This document shows positions 46,779 to 57,170 of a stretch of 64,000 nt of DNA, piece by piece. The stretch lies in the NCBI RefSeq assembly GCF_028009165.1, contig NW_026611618.1, forward strand, positions 2,232,001-2,296,000, in the 5' to 3' direction. Positions within the stretch are counted from its first letter, which is position 1, and the number at the start of each line of letters is the position of its first letter. The position numbers and the translations under genes were made by a program. The notes under the pieces were generated by a model. It was given only the letters and a program-made list of their open reading frames with translations, did not search any database and was not told the DNA's origin. This DNA comes from Akanthomyces muscarius (taxonomy: Eukaryota; Ascomycota; Sordariomycetes; Hypocreales; Cordycipitaceae).

Positions 46779-46786
46779 TTTTTATA
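46779..46786 (-). promoter_or_regulatory. TATA box of the small secreted protein gene
   Basis: TATAAAAA on minus, 65-72 bp before the start codon at 46714. The spacing is typical of TATA-driven fungal genes with short leaders and supports a real transcription unit. Confidence 0.5.
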
Positions 46787-47065
46787 GACCCAACAGCGGG
46801 ACCTAAAGGCGAGGGAATTAGGATTACCCTCCTTCCGGACGGTCTAGAATTCCCGAAGGATTGCAGTAGCATGATGTTACGTATGCAGGAAAGTGACACA
46901 AGGCAGCTTGAGGCGGCCTAAAGGTGCGGCTCGATGGGCGCCTGCACGTCGCCTAATTAGGACGCGAAGTCAGGTGACTAGAATACCGTGGATCACGGTG
47001 AGCCAGTGGTGATCTAAGGAATTCAATAGAGAGATAGACAGGTACTTAAGAAGGAAGTCCTACCA

Positions 47066-47114
47066 CAGCGAAGGCCCGCCCAATAGGGCCGAGCCGACAG
47101 AGCATGGTGACGAC
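47066..47114. repeat. Direct repeat copy 1 (about 50 bp)
   Basis: The unit begins AGCGAAGGCCCGCCCAATAG and contains GAGCCGACAGAGCATGGTG. It matches copy 2 at 47174-47222 with scattered differences, several of them C/T or G/A transitions. Confidence 0.6.
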
Positions 47115-47173
47115 TTACATAGAGACTAAGCTACCGATACACATCAGGGTTCTGGCGAGGCAACGATGTCAGC

Positions 47174-47222
47174 AAGCGAAAGCCCGCTCAATAAGTCTGA
47201 GCCGACAGAGCATGGTGGGGTA
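47174..47222. repeat. Direct repeat copy 2 (about 50 bp)
   Basis: Begins AGCGAAAGCCCGCTCAATAA and contains the same GAGCCGACAGAGCATGGTG core as copy 1, about 108 bp downstream. A degenerate third copy (ACCGAGCTAATAGAGCATAA) lies at about 47343-47375, followed in both cases by a GATAGCACT or GTAGCACT stretch. The sequence between 46715 and 47590 otherwise holds no gene. Confidence 0.6.
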
Positions 47223-47590
47223 GCACTATTGCGTGCATGTTTGCGGGCGCATGAAGGATCACACATAAGGCCCCCTAACTCACTTGATCCGGTGTATGCA
47301 GTGTGCCGCATAGCCGTTAGTTGTAGGGCAAATTATTGTTGGGACCGAGCTAATAGAGCATAATAAGATAGCACTGTAACATGCCTCCTAAAGTGGCGTT
47401 GTCTTCAGGCTCATTCGAGCTGAACTCGATGATGTAACAGCTGAGCTGAGGGGAAAAGTATTAAAGACCAGGATCAGAATACATAGACAGTAGATTTCTA
47501 TTACAAGGGCAGACTTTTGCAAGTCTTTTACTTCTTCTTCTTCTTCGTACTACCAAACGAGGATTTTCGCAGAAGTCTGAGCAGCCCACA

Positions 47591-48091
47591 ATGCAAGCAA
47601 AATCTAGCATAGCAACCGCACTAGCAGTTAAACATTCTGCAGACTGGTATGACAATGATGTGCTCGATGCTACGCCCGGGGAATTGCTTGCAATCGAATA
47701 TATTTGCTGTTACTGCCCAGGCTTTCTCGACGCCCATAAGATGCTGGCAGATAAGACCCAGGACGACAGTACATCTCGGCAGCGGAAGACTGTTTCTGTC
47801 TGGCTTGTGAACGAACGCAAAGAACCGATTCTGCAGATGAGTTGTGCGCATCCTAAGTACACGGTGTTGATGCTGGGGCCCCTCGACTACGACAAAGACA
47901 ACAGCCACGATCCTTTGCCAGATGACTTGACCATACCAGTCTTGGAGTACTCAGCCGAGCGGATGCAGCAGATGATCCATGCTGTCCGAGAAGACAGCGA
48001 CTTGCAACAAGCATCCAAAGTTTGGTGGGCCCAGGCGGGCAGCCCCCCAGCTGATGCACGACTGGCACGATGTGGCCTATGTATAAACTGA
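47591..48091 (+). CDS. Hypothetical protein (orphan reading frame)
   Basis: Uninterrupted 166-codon frame with no recognised domain. The composition is protein-like: TPGELLAIEYICCYCPGFL, a charged basic patch SRQRKTVSVWLVNERKEP, YTVLMLGPLDYDKDNSHD, and a helical stretch EYSAERMQQMIHAVREDSDL. No signal peptide or membrane segment. A CTT trinucleotide run and a T/C-rich leader lie 50-80 bp upstream. The opposite strand also has open frames, so coding status is uncertain. It sits in the accessory block next to the direct repeats. Confidence 0.42.
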   Translation: MQAKSSIATALAVKHSADWYDNDVLDATPGELLAIEYICCYCPGFLDAHKMLADKTQDDSTSRQRKTVSVWLVNERKEPILQMSCAHPKYTVLMLGPLDYDKDNSHDPLPDDLTIPVLEYSAERMQQMIHAVREDSDLQQASKVWWAQAGSPPADARLARCGLCIN

Positions 48092-50614
48092 GAGATTACT
48101 GTGTCTCTTCCCATACGAAGCATTTCGACCCGCATGTTGTGCTCGAACCTTTGGAGAGCTCTGTGGTTTTCTTTTTCCCTACTCAAGAATTCGCACGGGA
48201 AACGGGGGCCCCTTCCGGTATTTGCACCAACACCGCAGGTTCACCCCTACTGATAGTCTTTTCGACCTCAAAACGGGGCCTTTTTCGCCAAGTGCGCAAG
48301 CTAGGCCACCCGAAACGCGTCGCCTTCAAGAGATGAATGGAAGTTTCCGACAGGGATTCAAATAAGTACACGGCGGCTCTATTTAAGATTGCAAGTGCCT
48401 ATTCCGTCCCCATCGTATGCGTTAGCGGATCGGGTAGGCAAAAGGCTATTAGGGCGTGTAGATAGTACTAGTATAGTTATACTCTCGTACAGGGCTCCGG
48501 CCAACTCTGGCTAGGAACAGGCAGTCTCACTGAGCACAGCATGTCTAGCGCCTGCTCCCGGCCGTTTAAAGCGGCAAGTGAAAGGGGTGACTTTTCTACC
48601 GCTATAACAACAGAAAAGCACAATGACTTTGCACCAGCCGTGGCGTCGAGCGCAGGAGAGAACAGGCGCCGCGCTGACCCAGACAGCGGGGCAACTGCAC
48701 AACCACTCTCGACGCGGATACAGGAATGATGGGTGAGCTTGTCAAAAAGAAAGGAATCGTCACTCATCGATGTGATTTCTTACGCCCAATCTAGAAGATT
48801 GGCTTCTTTTGAGACATGTGCTCCAAATGTTACGGGAGGGTACATGCAGACGACAGTACGATTAATAGATGACAAGAATTATTGCTTTGTTTGATCGGTA
48901 CCCAAAGTTAGCTTAGATTTTATCGGTAGGATAGCTTCAAAGAGCACCTGGACCTCATTACTTCCTGTAAGGGACTGGATGGAATAGCTGACGAGCTTAT
49001 TTGTAATCTTTCGATGTAGGGTAGGGCGGTTTTGAGGGATGGTGTTCCCGCGTACCACTTCATGCACATTTCTATCTAGAACCTCCACTTCTTGACGGCA
49101 TAGAGCGTATTGGGGCTACTTTTGATTCTCCCTCTCGTATCTAAATTGATGGTCGTGGGCACGTTTCTGCGGCTGATCGGACTCGGCGCCACACACCGCC
49201 GCAAGGGGAATAACAAGATCTGCCAAAGGGAACAAGCCCCAAATTGCAAGAGGCTTGCGTCGAGCCCAGTCGTACGGACACATTTTCGATTAATTACCGA
49301 CCAGCCAGCTTGTCTTGGAGTTCGCCAGCGCCATCCCGCCGGCCCTGCCCGCACAAGCCAACGGACGACGGTCACTTTCTCTTTGGGGATGCTTAAACGT
49401 CAGAGTTGGCCAGCAGAGGAAAGCACCCGCTACCATTCCTGAGTCTGACAGCCCAGGCTATTTAATTGATAAATGGGTGGCAATGGGCCAACGGCTAGTG
49501 CAGGATTTCATACGCAGAGACCTGAGGCGCTCTTTGTCGGCTTGTCGACTTCGTCTCAGCCGGCCACGGGCTTTATTAGCTTCAAGCTTGGCGTTCTCGA
49601 CGCATTCGACGCGTTCATCATCAGCTTTCCGCTGGTGCAAGCCAAGACGCAGTAGCGGCAGTGGAGAGCGTCTTTAATTTGTGCGCCCCAAGGTCAACCA
49701 CTCAAGGGTCAAGACATCCTCTCCTAACCCCCCTCCCCTCTCAGCGCTTACGCTTTTTCGTGTCATTGCATGGTGTGCTTTTGTTCTGTCGTCCTCCCCC
49801 CCCCCCCCTGTCTGTTTCGTCTTCCCACCCGTCAAACCAGCCAGCTTGTCAGTCACCCAGTCTGCGCAGCAGCGCCGGGCCATGGATAACTACTTCTCCT
49901 CCCACCCACGCACTCCGATGGCCCTTGTTCGTTTTCGGGGTGTTTCCCCGCTGTTGAATCCTAAAAATAAACACACTCGACGCTCTTTTTTCGCTTGGCA
50001 CACTTCAATGGCCATTGCACGCGAGCCCATCATTTCCGGTTGGGTTGCAGCAGCTGCCACACACCCTGGGTTTTGACATGGCCACTATCGAGCAATTAGG
50101 AAGCTGCCAGCTTGCGCTGTAGCATTGATTGGTGTGTGTGGATGCATTAGAACAAGAACATTGTTGGCATGGAATTACTGGTAAGGAGCTATTCGCGCTC
50201 GCTTTTTTTTTGTTTCTTCTGCACCTGATTGCTGATCGGAGACTGGGGTTCTGCTTTCCTCTTTCTTCTTTGGGCTACTTCGTTGATCATCGGTTTCGAC
50301 AAAGGGTCCTCCGTCGGCTGCCACACGCTGTGATAAGCCAGCTGCACCGTCGACTTGGCGGTTGCTGGTACACAATTACCTTGCTTGCATGTGTGGTCTT
50401 TGTCTGTTCAATAAATTCAATCTTGGCGACCCGCCTACGTATAGTGGAATTGGCGATACGCTTCTCATCCGCAGCCTGATCAGCACCTTTCATGACACCC
50501 ATTCGAAAGCCACAAACTGTACAACGCCAGAGCCTGGCACGGAAATAAATAAACGACGTGCATTCAGCGCCGCTGTTTTGCTTCGCTACTACAGCTCGAA
50601 GTTATACTCCTGCA
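48092..50614. other. 2.5-kb intergenic region
   Basis: No gene with features. Contains a C-homopolymer at about 49796-49808 inside a pyrimidine-rich section (49690-49850). The final 100 bp are the leader of the Cys-rich GPI protein gene. Confidence 0.4.
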
Positions 50615-51451
50615 ATGGTTCGCAATTATTCAACACTGGCCATTGTCGGCCTCGCCGCATGTGCAGCCTGCGCCGCCGACGCCGCCGCCGAAGCAGCCAC
50701 CATCGGCACAGGCGTCTTTTTCCACATCCTTGGCCACAACAGCGACAGGCTTCTCACGACTCGGCAAAAGGGCAGCGCCGGCGACAAGTGCCTTGCCGGC
50801 CAAGTCGCCTGCGACGCCGAGTGCATTGACCAGTCCTTCGAGTGCTGCCACGTCGGCCAGGGCCAGGCCTGCCAGGCGGGCTACAGCTGCTATAGCCAAG
50901 GTTGCTGCCGCCAGGGTCAGACGTGCTCCGGCCCGCCCAAGGGCTGCACGGCGACGACCAAGATGTGCGACATTGGCTGCATCCCCAAAGATCGCGTGTG
51001 CTGCGACTTCGGTGACGGCTCGTCGTGCGACTCCGACACCGTCTGTCTAGCCTCGGGGGTCTGCGGCCGCCAGCAGAGCGAGCTCGGCCCCAGCAGCGAC
51101 CGCGGCTCTGGATCCGGGTCTAGCCAGACACCGACGTCGGGAGGAGTTGTCATCATATCAGACACCAGCGGCTCGACTGCAGCTGCCTCGTCGCTTAAGA
51201 CGCAGTCGGATACCGCCGTCGGCGCGAGTATAACGTCGTCTGCCGCCGAGGTCAGCAGCGGCGTGTACAGTCTCTCACCTATCACGACGACGGGCGAGGC
51301 GTCATCGCGCGCCTCTCCAACGGGCAAGCCAAAACCAACAACGAGCGCGGGCAGCAGCGCAACCAGCTCCGACAGGGGCGGTTCGGGTGCGACGCTCAAG
51401 GCGCCGGCCATCTTGGCAGGACTCTTCGCGGCGGCAGCGTACGCCATATAA
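50615..51451 (+). CDS. Cysteine-rich secreted GPI-anchored protein
   Basis: Cell-surface protein of unknown role. Single exon, 278 aa. Signal peptide MVRNYSTLAIVGLAACAACA; an upstream in-frame Met at 50558 would put 19 residues before it. Residues about 50-160 hold about twenty Cys in closely spaced groups (KCLAGQVACDAECIDQ, ECCHVGQGQACQAGYSCYSQ, GCCRQGQTCSGPPKGCTATT, CDIGCIPKDRVCCDFGDG, SCDSDTVCLASGVCG), suggesting a disulfide-bonded module of granulin- or chitin-binding-like spacing, though neither family is assured. A Ser/Thr/Gly-rich stalk follows (about 165-260), and the tail is hydrophobic (LKAPAILAGLFAAAAYAI) with an upstream small-residue omega-site region. The layout matches wall-anchored fungal adhesin- or effector-like proteins. 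Confidence 0.85.
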   Translation: MVRNYSTLAIVGLAACAACAADAAAEAATIGTGVFFHILGHNSDRLLTTRQKGSAGDKCLAGQVACDAECIDQSFECCHVGQGQACQAGYSCYSQGCCRQGQTCSGPPKGCTATTKMCDIGCIPKDRVCCDFGDGSSCDSDTVCLASGVCGRQQSELGPSSDRGSGSGSSQTPTSGGVVIISDTSGSTAAASSLKTQSDTAVGASITSSAAEVSSGVYSLSPITTTGEASSRASPTGKPKPTTSAGSSATSSDRGGSGATLKAPAILAGLFAAAAYAI

Positions 51452-52038
51452 AACGACACGGTCACGGCCACAATTCCTTCATACCAAGCGCAAACCCATC
51501 CAGCCGTTCCAAACGAAGATGCGTTCATATTCCAAGCACAGCGACGCTTCGTTTTATGCAGCAAGATACCAGATTATATATTGTTTAGTCAGGAGGCGGA
51601 AAAACCCCCACTTGTTGTAGCAATATGAAGCAAGTTTTTATTTCATGTCCTTTTTCTCTGTGTAAATGAAGCTCGAGAGCTTAGCTTTCGTCATATTGGA
51701 GAAAAGTTGAGAAAGGTTGCTGTTCTTGTCCCACCATGTACAGCCGTCTCCCTTCCCTTGTTGTCGCTAACTGTACAACAATGAGACGAGAAGCATCAAA
51801 ATCTTGACCTGATCCACTCACGCTTGCCCCGCGTTTTGCTAATAGAACAAAAAAAATGAAACAGAAAACATAAATAATACAAACGCCTGCCATCATCCCA
51901 GGTTTTTACTGGATATATGAGATGTAGGATTCGAAGACAAGGCCGTCGTTGTTCCACAATACTATACAAAGGTTCGTGCAAGTAGTTGTCGTGAGGCTTA
52001 CGAGGTCTCTGGGAGTCCCATTAGCTTACCAGCTTTGC
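51452..52038. other. Intergenic region between convergent genes
   Basis: About 590 bp between the stops of the GPI protein (plus) and SLP2 (minus); an A-rich stretch at about 51850-51875. Nothing else seen. Confidence 0.4.
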
Positions 52039-53293
52039 TTATCTCTTAGCGGCTGTCTCATTGAAACCCTCCAGCACCTTCTCCTTCATGGCTGCCTTGC
52101 GATTCTTGGCGGCCTGCTCATCCGAAAGTTCCTCGGCCGCTGTACTGCTGTTCGAGCCTTTAGACTCGTGAGGCTGCACAATCTGCTTTGCCATAGTTTT
52201 CGCCTGCGCCTGGCCGACCTTCCCGTAGACACTAAGCCCCGTGGCAATCATGCCGGAAATATCGCCGACGTTGCCGGGCACCACGACCGCGGTGCTCTCC
52301 TTGGCGAGCTTGGCAAAAGCGTCGACATACTTCTCAGCCACTGTCAAGCTAATGGCACCCTGGGCACCCTCGGCGCCCTCCAAAATACTATGGGATACGG
52401 CATCGATGCCTTCGGCCGTGGCGCGTGCCTTGAGCCGAATGGCCTCGGCCTCACCATCGGCTTCGTTGATGCGCTCGGCGCGCATGGCCTCCGAGGCTAG
52501 AATAACACTCTGCTTGCGACCCTCGGCAATGTTGATGGCGCTTTGGCGCTGACCTTCTGAGTCGAGAATTTCGGCGCGCTTCGAGCGCTCGGCCGTGACT
52601 TGGCGGTGCATGGCCTCGACGACGGCATCGGGGGCGTGAATGTCGCGGATTTCGTAGCGCAGGCAGGTCACACCCCAAGCCTCGGCGGCGTCGTTGATGG
52701 CGGCAGTGATGTTGGTGTTGAGGGCGGCGCGCTCCTTGAGCACGTGGTCGAGCGTCAGCTGGCCGATTTCGGATCGCATTGTGGTCTGGGCGAGCTGGGA
52801 GATTGCATACTCGGCATCTTCAACACCGTAGCTACATAGGTTGCGCGGTTAGCTCGTTGCGATTTCTCGCCATTTGCTGCGTAGCGTACCTGGCTTTATA
52901 GGCGTCAAACACTCGAGTGAACAGGACACCGTCCAATTCAAGCGTCACGTTGTCGGCAGTAATGGCACTTTGACTAGGGATCTCGATGGCGACTTCCTTG
53001 AGGTTCTTTACGTAGGCGATACGGTCGATGAATGGCATGAGAACCGCCAGGCCGGGATCGAGGATGCGGTTGAACTTGCCCATGCGCTCGACGATCCAGG
53101 CCGTCTGCTGGGGCACAAAGCGCACAACCGTGTTGGCCGGAAGACGGGATTTTTGGAAATACGAGGGTAGAGGCCCGCCGCTGCCACCAAAGCTCGAGGC
53201 CAGCAGACTGCGAGCAGAAGTCGTCAGCTGCCGGGAATGCTGAAGCTGCTCCAGGGGTCCCCGTAGGGACGCCCGTACCAAGGCGGACTGCAT
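52039..53293 (-). CDS. Stomatin-like protein 2 (mitochondrial, SPFH/Band 7)
   Basis: Inner-membrane-associated scaffold of mitochondria that organises cardiolipin-rich domains and protease complexes. Exon 1 is 53293-52890, the intron 52889-52832 (58 bp, GTACGC, branch CTAAC, TGTAG) and exon 2 52831-52039, giving 398 aa. The N-terminus is an Arg/Ser/Leu presequence without a membrane helix, as in SLP2. The SPFH domain starts at NTVVRFVPQQTAWIVERMGKF and includes DRIAYVKNLKEVAIEIPSQ and, across the splice, FDAYKASYGVEDAEYAISQL. It continues to RSEIGQLTLDHVLKER and YEIRDIHAPDAVVEAM. A long Ala/Glu coiled-coil region follows (about 230-310) and ends with LAKESTAVVVPGNVGDISGM. Divergent from MMS2 across about 500 bp. 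Confidence 0.95.
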
Positions 53294-53789
53294 TCTCGGT
53301 GGTGATTTTGAGCTCTCACTGAGAGTTTCGATCGAGATTATCTGTTTACTGCCCTCTCATCCGGCTCGTCGAGAGTCGTGGCAGAAAACTGAATAGGATC
53401 GTAATGGGACGGTTCGAGGCTGCCGTGAATGCGGCCAGTTTGCGAGCTTTCCTGTTGCTAAGTTGGTAAGCCGGCTTCGCCCGACGATTATCCGGGCGCT
53501 GTGCCTTCCTGCCTTGTTACCACCTTAGGTACCGTGGGTGCGCCCGTACCAGAGCTGGGCGAAGCTCCCCATAAATTCCGGGGCTTTCAACGCTGGTCTG
53601 CTGCCCCGCGGCACGCACCGCTATCAGACGGCTACACCCCGCGCCGCTCCTCCAAAAGTATTGCCTCGACCTTTGCGACATACAATATCATCGTGAACGT
53701 CAGACAACTCTTGCCGGATCCCCGCTATTGATTTTTGAACTCGAGAACAAGGGCAAACACGACACAGGATCTTACAGTCACAGACCATC
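53294..53789. promoter_or_regulatory. Bidirectional promoter region, SLP2 / MMS2
   Basis: A 496-bp divergent intergenic region between two housekeeping genes. GC-rich in the middle with no clear TATA box on either side. No other feature recognised. Confidence 0.45.
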
Positions 53790-54357
53790 ATGGCCAAGGT
53801 TCCTCGCAATTTCCGGCTGCTGGAGGAGCTCGAGAAGGGTGAAAAAGGTCTCGGTGCGGAGGCTTGCAGTTATGGCTTGGAGGATAGTGATGACTTGCTC
53901 ATGAGTAACTGGAACGGAACCATCCTGGGACCTCCCCATGTATGTTTTGCGCCGGCATCGGCCGCCTGTTTGCTTTGCGACAGGTGCCGTCGAATCAAAG
54001 AATTGTCAGTGCTAACCGCTTTCGAGTCTGTCCACGAGAACCGAATCTACAGTCTCAAGATGCACTGCGGCGATACGTACCCCGATGTCCCGCCCAAGAT
54101 TCAATTTGTTAGCCAGGTCAATCTGCCCTGCGTTGATCCCAAGAACGGTGTTGTCGACCCCTCGATGCTGCCATGCCTTGCACAATGGAAACGCGAAAAC
54201 ACCATGGAGACCATCTTGATAGAACTGAGAAGGTATGCGAGGCCTGCACCACGCTGTGGTTAAGCTCCTGCCGCAAAAGCTAATATTATCTAGGTATATG
54301 GCTGCTCCCAACAACAAGAAGATTCCCCAGCCTCCCGAGGGATCTACCTACTCATGA
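53790..54357 (+). CDS. MMS2: Ubiquitin-conjugating enzyme variant MMS2
   Basis: Catalytically inactive E2 variant that pairs with Ubc13 to build Lys63-linked ubiquitin chains in error-free post-replication repair. Exons 53790-53939, 54027-54232 and 54294-54357 give 139 aa. Introns are 87 bp (GTATGT, branch GCTAAC, TCGAG) and 61 bp (GTATGC, CTAATATTATCTAG). The protein begins MAKVPRNFRLLEELEKGEKG and carries the UEV core NWNGTILGPPHSVHENRIYS, LKMHCGDTYPDVPPKIQFVS and LAQWKRENTMETILIELRR. There is no active-site Cys at the usual HPN position, as expected for a variant. The C-terminus is KKIPQPPEGSTYS. The length and intron positions are standard for the fungal orthologue. Confidence 0.96.
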
Positions 54358-54879
54358 TCGAGAGTGCGATAAGAACAAAGACAATGAATGGATAGCGGCG
54401 CTATAAAACGAGAAACGACAAATCAGCTGAAAGATCCGCGCACGGCTTGCCACGATCCTCGGCTTCTAGTGACCAGAATAGCATGATTATATATGATAAG
54501 AAAAACAAGATAAACAAATACAAGAAATACATCGCTAGACTTTTTTGTTGGAGAGGAAAGTGGTTTGGTGTGCGCAAGCGGGTGATGGAAGAACCCAAAC
54601 TACGCTTGGCCAGCCAGCTGCGTCGTTGAGCGGGAGTTTAACTATACGATATTAAAAAAGTAGCCTAATACACACGCTATTACAGGATTTAGCAAATAAA
54701 ATGTTAACTAGTGTTCGGTATGGCCATTTTCGGTCTGATGCCAATACGCATTAGCACCAACTGGGCCATCACGTCATGCAACATCGGAGAAGACCCCGCC
54801 AAGCTCAAAGCCATTGACACCCGGCCGAGTACTCTTCTTTGGCATCTACCTACCAACTCATACAACTTCCTACGTCAAT
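54358..54879. other. Intergenic region MMS2 to GST
   Basis: About 520 bp. An A-rich patch (about 54485-54530) and TTAAAAAAGT-like sequence near 54652 fit a 3' UTR and promoter. Nothing else seen. Confidence 0.4.
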
Positions 54880-55713
54880 ATGGCCACCATTGATACATCC
54901 CTGCCTCCAGAGGCCTCCGGAGCGGCGGCTGCCTTGGCTGCCCAGCACGCTGAAACCCACCCGCTCAAGCTTTATGGCGGCTGGTTCTGTCCCTTCGTCC
55001 AACGCTCATGGATCGTTCTCGAAGAAAAGAAGATTCCTTATCAATACATTGAGATCAATCCATATAAAAAAGCGGCTTCATTCGTGGCCATGAACCCCCG
55101 TGGCCTCGTGCCCACGCTTGCTGTGCCGGCTGGCGCGCAAGGGACAGAACAGAAGCCTCTGTTTGAGAGCAACATCATCAGCGAGTACCTGGATGAGGAA
55201 TACAGTGACGAATCGAAATACGGGCCAAGCTTGTTGCCAAAGGACCCGTATGACCGAGCGCGTGCCCGTCTCTGGATCGACCATATTAGCAGCAAAATCA
55301 TCCCCGCATTCTACAAGCTGTTGCAACACACAGACGAGAAGCCATTCACGCTGGATGATGCCAGGAGAGAGCTTCACAAGTATATTCACGCACTCACTGA
55401 ACAGATGGATCCAATCGGTCCTTTCTTTGCCGGCAAAGAGCTGACTATGGTGGACATCTGCCTAGCACCCTGGGCCAAACGTCTCTGGCTGATTGATCAC
55501 TACAAGAGTGGCGGCGTGGGGATTCCCGTCCAAGGCGAGAATGAGGAATGGGGGCGATGGAGAAAATGGTTCCAGGCAATCACAGAGCGCAAGAGTGTGA
55601 CGGACACTTGGAGCGCTGATGAACGCTATGTTATTGCGTACAAGCGGTATGCTGATGACACAACGAACTCAGAGGTCGGCCAGGCTACGCGCCAGGGCAG
55701 GAGGCTCCCATAG
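54880..55713 (+). CDS. Omega-class-like glutathione S-transferase
   Basis: Cytosolic thiol transferase/dehydroascorbate reductase-type enzyme in glutathione-dependent detoxification. Single exon, 277 aa. The thioredoxin-fold N-terminal domain carries the omega-type active-site Cys in LYGGWFCPFVQRSWIVLEEK, the glutathione-binding cis-Pro in MNPRGLVPTLAVP and the ES motif in PLFESNIISEYLDEEY. The helical C-terminal domain includes RARARLWIDHIS, GPFFAGKELTMVDICLAPWA and the conserved WRKWFQAITERKSV. The start is the first Met with family-like context (MATIDTSLPPEASG); an in-frame Met 66 bp upstream adds an unlikely extension. XAP5 follows in the same direction after 210 bp. Confidence 0.94.
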   Translation: MATIDTSLPPEASGAAAALAAQHAETHPLKLYGGWFCPFVQRSWIVLEEKKIPYQYIEINPYKKAASFVAMNPRGLVPTLAVPAGAQGTEQKPLFESNIISEYLDEEYSDESKYGPSLLPKDPYDRARARLWIDHISSKIIPAFYKLLQHTDEKPFTLDDARRELHKYIHALTEQMDPIGPFFAGKELTMVDICLAPWAKRLWLIDHYKSGGVGIPVQGENEEWGRWRKWFQAITERKSVTDTWSADERYVIAYKRYADDTTNSEVGQATRQGRRLP

Positions 55714-55922
55714 ATTTGCCAATTATGAAATCAGGCTACTACACACAGCATTTTATCTCGGAAGAAAATTCATAACAACTTTCAGCGATTTATACCATGG
55801 ACATTTGTAGTGTGATGTACACAACATGCTGGCGCCCCACATAGGCTACTCGAAATAGCAATAGAACCAAGAAGTCCGCTGCCACGAAATCGTAGAATCC
55901 TCAACCACGACTCAAGGCCGCA

Positions 55923-57170
55923 ATGCCGGACCCAACAGCGTCACGGTTCACGCCGCAGAACAAGACGACCCAGGAGCGCATCTCCACAAATACTGTTGGC
56001 CTTGTCGCGCTCTCCGACTTTCGCAAGCGCCGCGCCGAGGTCCTCGAACAGCAGGAGCGCGAGGCGCGCGATGCCAACACCGCCACGGGGCCCTCGACAC
56101 CCATCGACCGCTTGCAGACGGGGACGCCCGGCAACAGCACAGGAGGCGAAGATGCCGCCAGCGATTCAGGCAGTGCTGCCGCGATGCCCAGAACACGGCC
56201 GCTGAAAAAGGCCAAGAGGAAGCAGAAGCCGGGCAAGAAGCTACTCTCGTTTGGTGACGACAACGACGATGAAGAAGAAAACGGCAACGATAGCGAGGCG
56301 ACGACGGCGGGCAGATCCGAGCGCAGCAAGAACCTCAGAGCTGAAGAGCATGGGGCCGGCGAGGTCAAGGGCGGCAAGATCAAGGCCAATGCGTCGGTCG
56401 GGCTGGTTCCCAAGTCCGTCACCAAGTCAGCCTTGCGGAAGGAGGCGGCGGAGCGGGAGACCCTGCGGCGCGAGTTCTTGACGATGCAGGAAGCGGTCAA
56501 GGCGACTGAGGTTGCGATACCGTTCATCTTTTACGATGGTGCCAACACACCGGGTGGTACTGTGCGCATGAAAAAAGGCGATTTTGTTTGGGTGTTTCTC
56601 GACAAGAGCCGCAAAGTGGGCGCCGAGCTCGGTGTCGGCGAGCAGGCCAATGCGACACGAGCCTGGGCGCGCGTCGGTGTGGACGATTTGATGATTGTCA
56701 GAGGCACAGTCATTATTCCTCATGTATGTGGTTTTCCCCGTTCATTCATTCATTCATTCATTCATTGTGTGTCGCATATCTTATCTGTTCTCGGCTAACC
56801 GCGCAATCTATCTCTGTAGCACTATGACTTTTATTACTTCGTCATAAACAAGAGTATCGGGCCTGGTGGCAAGAGGCTGTTTAACTACAGCGCCGAGCCG
56901 CCGGAAAAGCCTGCCGCTGCTCCGGAGCCGTTGACCGGAGGTCTCATTACTGCGGCCGAGGTCAAGGCGGCCAAGGGCCTGCCAGACATTGCCACGCTTG
57001 AAGGCGCGGATGAAGATCCGATGGAGACAAAGGTGGTCGATCGTCGGTGGTACGAGCGCAATAAGCACATATATCCTGCCAGCACTTGGCAAGATTTCGA
57101 CCCCGAGATGGACTATACGAACCAGGTCCGCAAAGATGGTGGCGGCAATACATTCTTTTATTCGAAGTGA
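55923..57170 (+). CDS. XAP5/FAM50 family protein
   Basis: Nuclear protein of the XAP5 family, associated in animals and plants with the spliceosome and in fungi with transcription and heterochromatin control. Exon 1 is 55923-56723, the intron 56724-56819 (96 bp, carrying a CATT microsatellite) and exon 2 56820-57170, giving 383 aa. Exon 1 has a conserved N-terminus (NTVGLVALSDFRKRRAEVLEQ), a basic segment TRPLKKAKRKQKPGKK and an acidic run DDNDDEEENGNDSE. The XAP5 domain begins at about residue 195 with VAIPFIFYDGANTPGGTVRM, then GDFVWVFLDKSRK and, across the splice, IPHHYDFYYFVINKS. It ends with RRWYERNKHIYPASTWQDFD and the signature KDGGGNTFFYSK. All family landmarks present. Confidence 0.96.
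56741..56766. repeat. (CATT)n microsatellite in the XAP5 intron
   Basis: Six and a half consecutive TTCA/CATT units just downstream of the 5' splice site of the XAP5 intron. Copy-number change would alter intron length only. Confidence 0.85.

Noticed and set aside
49661..50076. Overlapping open frames near the poly-C tract
   Set aside because: Pyrimidine-rich low-complexity sequence with several competing frames and no domain.
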